From Sneathiella sp. (lineage in GTDB: Bacteria > Pseudomonadota > Alphaproteobacteria > Sneathiellales > Sneathiellaceae), in NCBI GenBank assembly GCA_002732675.1, contig NVRR01000019.1, positions 1,501 to 7,312 of the forward strand: 5,812 nucleotides of DNA. Reading direction: 5' to 3'. Shown one piece after another: positions 1 through 5,207 of this stretch; position 1 is the first letter of the stretch, and each line of letters begins with the position of its first letter. Below the pieces are notes generated by a model. It worked only from the letters and a program-made list of their open reading frames with translations, ran no database searches and was not told the DNA's origin. The position numbers and the translations under genes are program-made.

Positions 1-1059
1 GAACGGTCGGTAGATCCTTTCGCGGATCTGAGTGTCCAGTTTACCTCTGGCACGACCTCACGGCCCAAGGCAGTGCTTTGGACCCATGCCAATGCTATCT
101 GGGGGGCGCAGACGAATGTCGCGAATATGCGGCTTTCCGCCGATGACGTCGCCTTGGTTTTCCTGCCTTTATTCCATACCAACGCTCAGTCCTATTGCAT
201 GCTCAGTTCCCTTTGGACCGGCGGTTCAATGGTGATTCAGCCGAAGTTTTCGGTGTCGCGCTTCTGGGACATTGCAGTCCGGCATCGCTGTAGCTGGACC
301 TCTCTCATTCCGTTCTGTGTCAAAGCCCTGGCTGGACGGGAAGTCCCCAAGGATCATAGTTTCCGGTTTTGGGGCTCTGCTGTCCGGCTTGTTGAAATGG
401 AAAAATTGTTTGGCCTCAAGACAATAGGCTGGTGGGGTATGACCGAGACCATAACTCAGGGAATTGTAGGCGATCCGGACCATCCGGGTCCGAACATGTC
501 TATTGGTCGGGTTGCTGCGGGGTATGATATAGAAATCCGCGATCCTAACGGCAATCACATCAAGCCCGGTGAACGAGGTTTGCTTTATATTCGCGGCGTT
601 CGGGGTGTCAGCATGTTCAAGGAATACTACGGCAATCCCGATGCCAATGCGGCGGCCTTTGATGCGGACGGCTGGTTTGAAACCGGTGATGTGATCATAA
701 TGGACGAGGACGGCAATCTGTTTTTTGGCGACCGGGAAAAAGACATGCTGAAAGTCGGCGCCGAGAATGTCGCCGCCTCGGAAATCGAGGCCGTGATACT
801 GGAGACCGGACTGGTTGATGAATGTGCGGTAGTTGGTCAAAAACATTATATGCTTGATGAGGTGCCTGTAGCGTTTGTCCTGCCTTTCAGTGATGCGCCC
901 GCAGATCTTCCCGACAGGATCATTGCCGCCTGCAAGGAGAACCTTGCCGATTTCAAGGTCGTTCGTGACGTGATCGTCGTCGATGAATTGCCGCGATCAA
1001 CCCTTGAAAAAATTGCCAAGAACGAGTTAAGGAAAAGATTGTCGGCAATTGAAGCCTGA
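1..1059 (+). CDS. CaiC-like acyl-CoA synthetase (AMP-forming), 5'-truncated by window edge
   Basis: The frame is open from base 1, so the start codon lies upstream; 352 residues are visible and perhaps a third of a usual 500-550 residue enzyme is missing. Motifs of the ANL adenylating superfamily appear in order (window residue numbers): the phosphate-binding loop FTSGTTSRPKAV (14-25), GWWGMTET (143-150), DGWFETGD (223-230), the hinge region GDREKDMLKVGAEN (243-256) and the C-terminal PRSTLEKIAK with the expected catalytic Lys337. The family activates a carboxylic acid with ATP to an acyl-AMP and then transfers it to CoA, in the cytoplasm. The TSRPK loop, the MTETI segment and the IGRV...EIRD and FKEYY segments resemble crotonobetaine/carnitine-CoA ligase CaiC, but the substrate cannot be read. 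Two small oddities: Glu336 replaces the Gly usual before the catalytic Lys, and Ala254 sits where Gly is common before Glu-Asn. The gene converges on the GMC operon. A GTG at 73 is inside the phosphate-binding loop and is not a start. Confidence 0.95.
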   Translation, partial: ERSVDPFADLSVQFTSGTTSRPKAVLWTHANAIWGAQTNVANMRLSADDVALVFLPLFHTNAQSYCMLSSLWTGGSMVIQPKFSVSRFWDIAVRHRCSWTSLIPFCVKALAGREVPKDHSFRFWGSAVRLVEMEKLFGLKTIGWWGMTETITQGIVGDPDHPGPNMSIGRVAAGYDIEIRDPNGNHIKPGERGLLYIRGVRGVSMFKEYYGNPDANAAAFDADGWFETGDVIIMDEDGNLFFGDREKDMLKVGAENVAASEIEAVILETGLVDECAVVGQKHYMLDEVPVAFVLPFSDAPADLPDRIIAACKENLADFKVVRDVIVVDELPRSTLEKIAKNELRKRLSAIEA

Positions 1060-1122
1060 GGGGCTGACTCCTAAGAAGCGCGCTCTTTCTATGCGAGTAT
1101 GTATTTCTCAGCGCAGTCGAAA

Positions 1123-1155
1123 ATAATTTCCAGATTAGGAAGGTGTGGAAATTAT
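1123..1155 (-). terminator. Candidate terminator hairpin after the minus-strand operon
   Basis: A perfect 10-base inverted repeat, ATAATTTCCA (1123-1132) and TGGAAATTAT (1146-1155), encloses a 13-base loop in the gap between convergent genes. Read on the minus strand, the stem starts about 66 bases after the stop of the small GMC partner and is followed by a short T run (TTTT, counting the last stem base). On the plus strand no T run follows, so the minus direction is preferred. The stem has only two G-C pairs, so it would be a weak intrinsic terminator; a protein-binding dyad is the alternative. Confidence 0.35.
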
Positions 1156-1221
1156 CCTTGTCCGCAAATCTATGCTGGAAATGATGTGACGACACCATCA
1201 GACCTCCGCTTATCTGGCGCT

Positions 1222-1653
1222 TTAGTCTGGCGCCTCCCGATAAATCGAGCCTCGGGCAATAACGGGCTGCAGTAGATCGTCGTGAAGATAATCGTGTTCT
1301 TCCTCTGGGCTTGCCGGCCGACTGATTTGCCCGGGATAACCAAGTAAGTTACGAACGCTGGCGTCCAAATAATATGCCGACGAGGCGACGAGTCCGAGAG
1401 CGCTAAAGGCCTGCGGATCTTCCATATTTAGTTTCTCAAGTGTATCGCTGGGTACCGACGCATCGCTGCTCGCGAGTGCCCGGCGCAGGTCTGCCAGCAG
1501 TTCGGGACGCAGCAAAAGCACACGGTCTACATGAGTTTGATGCAAATTTAGTTCACTAAATGCCGGCATCGACTCCGCGGAAGGTATTAATACATCCGCT
1601 AGCGCGGCAAGCGTTTCATGTTCTGAGGTTTTCAAGATTTGACTGGTCATCAT
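1222..1653 (-). CDS. Small partner protein of GMC oxidoreductase (gluconate 2-dehydrogenase subunit 3-like)
   Basis: This 143-residue protein is encoded directly after the GMC gene; its first ATG overlaps the GMC stop (ATGA, 4 shared bases), so translation is probably coupled. The start is a double ATG (MM), and either could be used. The N-terminal segment LAALADVLIPSAESMP (15-30), followed by HVDRVLLLRPEL (41-52), resembles the opening of the gluconate 2-dehydrogenase subunit 3 type of small subunit, which accompanies GMC flavoproteins. Later landmarks are EDPQAFSALGLVASSAYY (78-95), GYPGQ (105-109) and a C-terminal ARGSIYR. It is largely helical by appearance, has no cysteine, no twin-arginine or Sec signal and no membrane segment. 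In known three-subunit dehydrogenases the small subunit carries the Tat signal that exports the catalytic subunit; that part is absent here, so I infer a cytoplasmic folding or stability partner. The family assignment is from pattern memory and position, so moderate. Confidence 0.7.
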   Translation of the reverse strand: MMTSQILKTSEHETLAALADVLIPSAESMPAFSELNLHQTHVDRVLLLRPELLADLRRALASSDASVPSDTLEKLNMEDPQAFSALGLVASSAYYLDASVRNLLGYPGQISRPASPEEEHDYLHDDLLQPVIARGSIYREAPD

Positions 1654-3269
1654 GCCACCACTGCAGTGCTACGGTTTTCAATCATGTGAGCCACGCAGCG
1701 CAACGCGATTGCGGCGATGGTGGCCGTCGGGTTAAAGCCCGACGAGGTGACAAACAGGCTGCCATCAAAAATATACAAATTAGGCACGTCGTGACACTGA
1801 CCCCATTGGTTGGTGACCGAAGTTTTCGGATCATTCCCCATGCGGCAAGTCCCCATTAGGTGCCATCCACAATCGCGCATCAACTCGGTTGTTGACATTT
1901 CTGTTGCACCGGATGCCACCATCGCTTCTTTTGCCCGCGCAAGGTGGAAGGCCAATAAGCGTTTTGTATTCTCTGAGTTTTTATAGATCACCTTAGGGGC
2001 GGCTATTCCGTCGGAATCTATTAATGTGTCGTCTAAAACGACCCGGTTTTCGAGACTTGGCAAATCCTCGGCAATGATACCCCATTCAAAAGATCGACCT
2101 AAGCGCTTCTTGGTTGATCGATGTAGAGTTGCCCCCCATGAATCCTCAAGCGGTTTGCCGCCGTAAACAGATCGCATGCCAAGCGGCCCCCCTGTTGGCA
2201 TGGCATTCCATTTCGCACCTCGGACAAAGCCTCGCTTTTCATCGGTTTCATAAAACTGCATCGACTGGATTGCCTGTCCGGCAGGACCAACCCAACTTTC
2301 CATGGGCTCATCAAAGTATCCAACGACCGCAGCGAACGGGTGCATCATCAAATTGCGCCCGACCATGCCTGATGAATTGGCTAATCCGTCTGGGAGTGTA
2401 GCTGTTGCGGAAAGCTGCAATAGGCGCGGTGTGCCGATGCCATTAGCACATAGAATAACTGTCTCTGCAGTTTGTAATTGTTCAACGCCATCACGATCCA
2501 GATAGATCGCTCCATTCGCTTTGCCTTGGGCGTTCAAGGTGATTTGACGCACCCGGGCGCCGGTGATTAGAATGGCACCAGATTTTAGTGCGTCCGGCCA
2601 ATGGGTAAGATCGGTCGAAGCTTTTGCGCTTTCTGGGCACCCCTGCATGCAAGTCCCTCGTCGGGCGCATTGGCTGAGGTTGCGATAAGGGCGCGACGGA
2701 ATGGCTAGCGACGCTGGCCACCAATGCCAACCCAAATCGTTCATACCTTTGGCGGCGCGTCTCCCGATCGCCCCGATGGGGTGGGGCGGTAATGGGGGTG
2801 GCGACATAGGTGGATAGGCCGGGTCACCGGCTAATCCCGAGACGCCCATCTCGATATCGACAATATCATAAAACGGTTCAAGGTCTTCATACTTGAATGG
2901 CCAGTCGTCTGCAACGCCGTCAAGTGAACGAACGCGAAAATCTGACGGCATGAAACGCTGCCAATGAGCCGCATATATAATGCTGCTGCCACCGACCGCG
3001 CTGTACATCAGCGGATTAACATCAGATTCTGACACGTCGATCGGATAATCAGTGGGCAGGTCGCGGACATTTGGATTAGGGTGCCAACGCTTCTGGGACA
3101 TCAATTCCCATTCCGGTTTGTCGCCGTAAAACTCTCCCGGTTCGACTTTGTGGCCCTGCTCTAAGCAAACAACTCGCACCCCAGCCTCGGCCAAATGTTT
3201 GGCAGTAATTGCGCCAGATACACCAGCACCAATAATGAGAACTTCAGCGCGATCAGCTTGTTTTGTCAT
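1650..3269 (-). CDS. GMC-family FAD-dependent oxidoreductase with possible 3Fe-4S cysteine motif
   Basis: The 539-residue protein opens directly with a Rossmann FAD site, LIIGAGVSGAITAKHL (11-26, GxGxxG), and Glu37 closing the second strand to bind the adenosine ribose. GGSSIIYAAHW (93-103) is the second FAD contact. The C-terminal WHLMGTCRMG (469-478) supplies the expected catalytic His470, and GFNPTATIAAIALR (511-524) supplies the paired Asn513. GMC enzymes oxidise alcohols, sugars or sterols with FAD. Cys201, Cys207 and Cys211 in CARRGTCMQGC have C-x5-C-x3-C spacing, like the 3Fe-4S ligands of bacterial FAD-dependent glucose dehydrogenase, so electrons may leave by a cluster instead of to oxygen; this is inference. 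No signal peptide is present, so the enzyme should be cytoplasmic. A Pro-rich stretch spans about 150-164. The start is backed by AAGGA about 3 bases before the ATG (short spacing). Substrate is unknown. Confidence 0.95.
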   Translation of the reverse strand: MTKQADRAEVLIIGAGVSGAITAKHLAEAGVRVVCLEQGHKVEPGEFYGDKPEWELMSQKRWHPNPNVRDLPTDYPIDVSESDVNPLMYSAVGGSSIIYAAHWQRFMPSDFRVRSLDGVADDWPFKYEDLEPFYDIVDIEMGVSGLAGDPAYPPMSPPPLPPHPIGAIGRRAAKGMNDLGWHWWPASLAIPSRPYRNLSQCARRGTCMQGCPESAKASTDLTHWPDALKSGAILITGARVRQITLNAQGKANGAIYLDRDGVEQLQTAETVILCANGIGTPRLLQLSATATLPDGLANSSGMVGRNLMMHPFAAVVGYFDEPMESWVGPAGQAIQSMQFYETDEKRGFVRGAKWNAMPTGGPLGMRSVYGGKPLEDSWGATLHRSTKKRLGRSFEWGIIAEDLPSLENRVVLDDTLIDSDGIAAPKVIYKNSENTKRLLAFHLARAKEAMVASGATEMSTTELMRDCGWHLMGTCRMGNDPKTSVTNQWGQCHDVPNLYIFDGSLFVTSSGFNPTATIAAIALRCVAHMIENRSTAVVA

Positions 3270-3298
3270 TTTTCCTTGCCTATTCGTACAAGTAGCGT

Positions 3299-3317
3299 GA
3301 CCAAATTATGTTTGATC
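3299..3317 (-). promoter_or_regulatory. Hairpin or operator-like dyad in the GMC leader
   Basis: On the minus strand, GATCAAA (3317-3311) can pair with TTTGGTC (3305-3299) across a 5-base loop, giving seven pairs including one U-G wobble. It ends 29 bases before the GMC start codon and begins near the predicted start of transcription. It could be a 5' leader stem or a DNA dyad bound by a regulator. It is directly followed, on the promoter side, by the 8-base palindrome GTGGCCAC (3318-3325). No T run follows, so it is not an intrinsic terminator. Confidence 0.3.
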
Positions 3318-3323
3318 GTGGCC

Positions 3324-3353
3324 ACTATATCCAAGCCTCTGAACTAATTGCAA
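3324..3353 (-). promoter_or_regulatory. Candidate sigma70-type promoter for the GMC gene pair
   Basis: In the 105-base gap between the SDR and GMC genes the minus strand reads TTGCAA (3353-3348; 4 of 6 to consensus), an 18-base spacer and TATAGT (3329-3324; 5 of 6). Transcription would begin near 3317, leaving a leader of about 48 bases. The gap is long for a tight operon, which supports an internal promoter, but read-through from lysR and the SDR gene remains possible. Confidence 0.4.
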
Positions 3354-3374
3354 CTTCCAAAAAGGGCCAATCTG

Positions 3375-4130
3375 CTACCAGGCAGCCCATCCTCCATCGA
3401 CAAGAAGGTTCACGCCGTGGACAGAATTGGCATCGTCCGAGGCGAGGAAAACGACGGCGCCGGTGAGTTCTTCAGGATCCAAATGCCCGACGCCATTAGG
3501 AGTGAGGGCTGCGTTTTTATCGTCGTAACCATCGACCTCTCTCAGTTTTGCATTGATCTCTGTTTTGATGTTACCAGGCGCTATCGCATTAACGTTGATC
3601 CCGAACTTTGCCACTTCAAGACACATCGCTTTGGTCATATTGACGAGCCCGCCCTTAGAAGCGCAATATGCAGCCGAGTTGAGAAAACCACCAACCCCGG
3701 CAATCGACGTCATATTGATAATCTTACCGCTGGAGCGCGATTTCATATCCGCGAGGACCGCCTTGCTTAGAAAGAATGCCGATTTGAGATTGATGTCCAA
3801 TTGGTGGTCCCAAATTTCTTCAGTGGTTTCTTCAATGGACACTGGCGTAAAAATACCGGCATTGTTGACTAAAATATCGACGCGTCCCATTTCCTCGATT
3901 ACTTGATCAGCTAGCTGCTGGCAATTGGCCGGTGTCGATAAATCGATCATATAGGCGGAGGCTTTTCCGCCCTCAGATTTGATAGACTTAATTATTGCAT
4001 CGGCTTCTGATTTTCTGGACCGTGCAACAACCGCGACAATTGCGCCTTCGGCAGCAAGCCGTTTGCTAATACATGCACCAATCCCGCGCGACCCACCGGT
4101 AACAATGGCCACTTTATTTTTTAATTTCAT
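3375..4130 (-). CDS. Short-chain dehydrogenase/reductase (SDR), classical type
   Basis: The protein has 251 residues, the usual length for a classical SDR. The cofactor loop TGGSRGIG is at 11-18, Asp63 in DLS contacts adenine, NNAG is at 89-92, and the catalytic tetrad is Asn114, Ser142, Tyr155 and Lys159 (YCASK). PGNIKTE (185-191) follows, and the end GVNLLVDGGW is typical. Arg15 and Arg37 after the second strand favour NADP(H) over NAD(H); this is inference. Such enzymes interconvert alcohols and ketones, or reduce 3-oxoacyl-thioesters (FabG-like); the substrate is not evident. The ATG at 4130 is chosen because GGAG lies 7 bases upstream and the Rossmann strand starts five residues in; an in-frame ATG at 4187 would add 19 unusual residues and overlap lysR. 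The gene starts 37 bases after the lysR stop and is probably cotranscribed with it. Confidence 0.95.
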   Translation of the reverse strand: MKLKNKVAIVTGGSRGIGACISKRLAAEGAIVAVVARSRKSEADAIIKSIKSEGGKASAYMIDLSTPANCQQLADQVIEEMGRVDILVNNAGIFTPVSIEETTEEIWDHQLDINLKSAFFLSKAVLADMKSRSSGKIINMTSIAGVGGFLNSAAYCASKGGLVNMTKAMCLEVAKFGINVNAIAPGNIKTEINAKLREVDGYDDKNAALTPNGVGHLDPEELTGAVVFLASDDANSVHGVNLLVDGGWAAW

Positions 4131-4137
4131 TTTTGAT

Positions 4138-4141
4138 CTCC
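4138..4141 (-). promoter_or_regulatory. Ribosome binding site that fixes the SDR start
   Basis: The minus strand reads GGAG (4141-4138) with a 7-base spacer to the ATG at 4130, close to ideal Shine-Dalgarno geometry. It selects this start over the in-frame ATG at 4187, which lies inside the end of lysR. Confidence 0.75.
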
Positions 4142-4167
4142 GTAAAGTTTGTTGTTTTAAGAACAAT

Positions 4168-5079
4168 CTAGTCTGAACCGACACCACCGAACGAAAGACT
4201 CATGAAATCCATGAACGCTTTGGTCATTGGCGTCATTGTGTTTTTAGGGTCCCATGCTAAACCGACATCCATCGTTGGAATATCCTCTGCAAGTTTAACG
4301 GTTTCTATCCGTTGGCCATCCAGTGACCACGGGCGATAAACCATATCAGACAAGATTGTGACCCCCATGCCCGAGGCTACCATACTGCGCACGGCCTCTA
4401 CAGCCGACGTTGAAAAAACTGTTTTTGGGCCAAGCCCTGATGGTATCCAATATTTATCGGCCGTTTGATCGGCCTCATCAATGGTCAGCATGATGTAGGG
4501 CTCTTGAGCAACGTCATTGAAAGTGATGGTCGAGGCATCACATAGCGGGTGATTTGACGGCAACCAAAGGCGGCGCTTCGAGCGGAGCAAAGTTTCACAC
4601 TCAAGGTGTTGCCTATCTTTAAGGTTTGACACCAGAATGACCGCAATATCGAGATCACCTTTAAGAAGACCGGTTTCTATCTTTGGGCGCGGCAACTCAA
4701 TCATTTCAAGCTTTAGATTTGGATAACTTCGCGTGAAGCGAACGTAGAGCTTTGTCATAAAATAGCCCGCAACAGTGTTGGTCACCCCAACGCGAATGCT
4801 CCCCGATAAATTGGTTTCGGTCGACAACGGCGTCTGGACCGCTTCGTTGACGGCGGCCATTATATTGTGAGCGTGCTGTAGAAACCGTGCGCCCTCATTG
4901 GTAAGGGCGACACCTGACGGCAGGCGCTCAAATAAAGCCATGCCAACGTCTTCTTCTAGTTGACGAATTGATGCTGTCACCGTCGACTGAGAAATATTGA
5001 ATTCTTTGGCTGCGCGGGAGATCTGTCCAAAATCTGCTGTTGCGATGAAGTAGCGAATTTGTTTCAGCGTTAACGGCAT
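4168..5079 (-). CDS. LysR-type transcriptional regulator
   Basis: At 303 residues this is a full-length LysR-type regulator. The N-terminal winged helix-turn-helix spans about residues 3-62: the helix-turn-helix lies in QISRAAKEFNISQSTVTASI (19-38), followed by RQLEEDVGMALFER (39-52) and TNEGARFLQHA. A linker helix leads to a periplasmic-binding-protein-like effector domain from about residue 92 (GSIRVGVTNTVAGYF) to the C terminus. These proteins act as tetramers on DNA and respond to a small pathway molecule; here the effector is unknown. AGGA with a 7-base spacer precedes the ATG. The gene is divergent from the LamB/YcsF gene and is first in the minus-strand series, so it may control both directions. 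A dyad of LysR-box type lies within its own promoter, which suggests negative autoregulation. Confidence 0.95.
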   Translation of the reverse strand: MPLTLKQIRYFIATADFGQISRAAKEFNISQSTVTASIRQLEEDVGMALFERLPSGVALTNEGARFLQHAHNIMAAVNEAVQTPLSTETNLSGSIRVGVTNTVAGYFMTKLYVRFTRSYPNLKLEMIELPRPKIETGLLKGDLDIAVILVSNLKDRQHLECETLLRSKRRLWLPSNHPLCDASTITFNDVAQEPYIMLTIDEADQTADKYWIPSGLGPKTVFSTSAVEAVRSMVASGMGVTILSDMVYRPWSLDGQRIETVKLAEDIPTMDVGLAWDPKNTMTPMTKAFMDFMSLSFGGVGSD

Positions 5080-5116
5080 AATTGGATCCTAATGTGCATC
5101 TACAAAATCGATATCA

Positions 5117-5156
5117 TTAAGCATTTTTTTCTATTTTACAATACCACTTAATCATT
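5117..5156. repeat. Pair of near-identical 9-base direct repeats in the divergent promoter region
   Basis: TTAAGCATT (5117-5125) and TTAATCATT (5148-5156) match at 8 of 9 bases and start 31 bases apart, close to three helical turns, so they would face the same side of the DNA. They could be two contacts of one LysR tetramer. The region is AT-rich, so a chance match is quite possible. Confidence 0.25.
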
Positions 5157-5161
5157 GCCAA
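5133..5161 (-). promoter_or_regulatory. Candidate sigma70-type promoter of lysR
   Basis: The minus strand reads TTGGCA (5161-5156; 5 of 6 to the -35 consensus), a 17-base spacer and TAAAAT (5138-5133; 5 of 6 to the -10 consensus). Transcription would begin near 5126, giving a leader of about 47 bases before the lysR ATG at 5079. This is the best-formed promoter in the window. Confidence 0.55.
5139..5157. promoter_or_regulatory. Candidate LysR-type operator (T-N11-A box)
   Basis: CAAT (5139-5142) and ATTG (5154-5157) form a 4-base inverted repeat around 11 bases, so the inner bases fit the T-N11-A rule for LysR-family sites. The element fills the spacer between the predicted -35 and -10 of lysR, where binding would block RNA polymerase. 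Its arms are short, so chance cannot be excluded. Confidence 0.35.
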
Positions 5162-5163
5162 AC

Positions 5164-5169
5164 TATACA
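5164..5169 (+). promoter_or_regulatory. Weak candidate -10 element for the LamB/YcsF gene
   Basis: TATACA matches 4 of 6 consensus bases and would start transcription near 5176, about 32 bases before the ATG. The sequence 17 bases upstream (ATACCA, 5141-5146) is a poor -35, which would fit an activator-dependent promoter. This is a suggestion only. Confidence 0.2.
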
Positions 5170-5207
5170 TATTGAAAAGCCGATGTAACGTGATAAGGAA
5201 ATAGAAA

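Noticed and set aside
226..846. 206-codon open frame on the minus strand
   Set aside because: It lies wholly antisense to the acyl-CoA synthetase, whose motifs are clear, and its translation shows no family feature.
1080..1114. GCGCT/AGCGC inverted repeat after the CoA ligase
   Set aside because: Five pairs with a 25-base loop and no T run, so too weak to call a terminator for the ligase gene.
953..1198. 81-codon minus-strand frame across the end of the CoA ligase and the convergent gap
   Set aside because: It overlaps the ligase end, is rich in His, Arg and Ser without pattern, and covers the candidate terminator.
1560..1859. 99-codon plus-strand frame
   Set aside because: It is antisense to the GMC gene and its partner and has no recognisable protein features.
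3348..3770. 140-codon plus-strand frame
   Set aside because: It is the antisense shadow of the SDR gene, whose catalytic residues are all present on the other strand.
4152..4166. TTGTT/AACAA inverted repeat between lysR and the SDR gene
   Set aside because: Only five mostly A-T pairs; it is expected by chance in AT-rich sequence and no T run marks a terminator.
4131..4187. In-frame upstream ATG giving the SDR 19 extra residues
   Set aside because: It would overlap the lysR stop and add residues not typical of SDRs, while the ATG at 4130 has a strong ribosome binding site.
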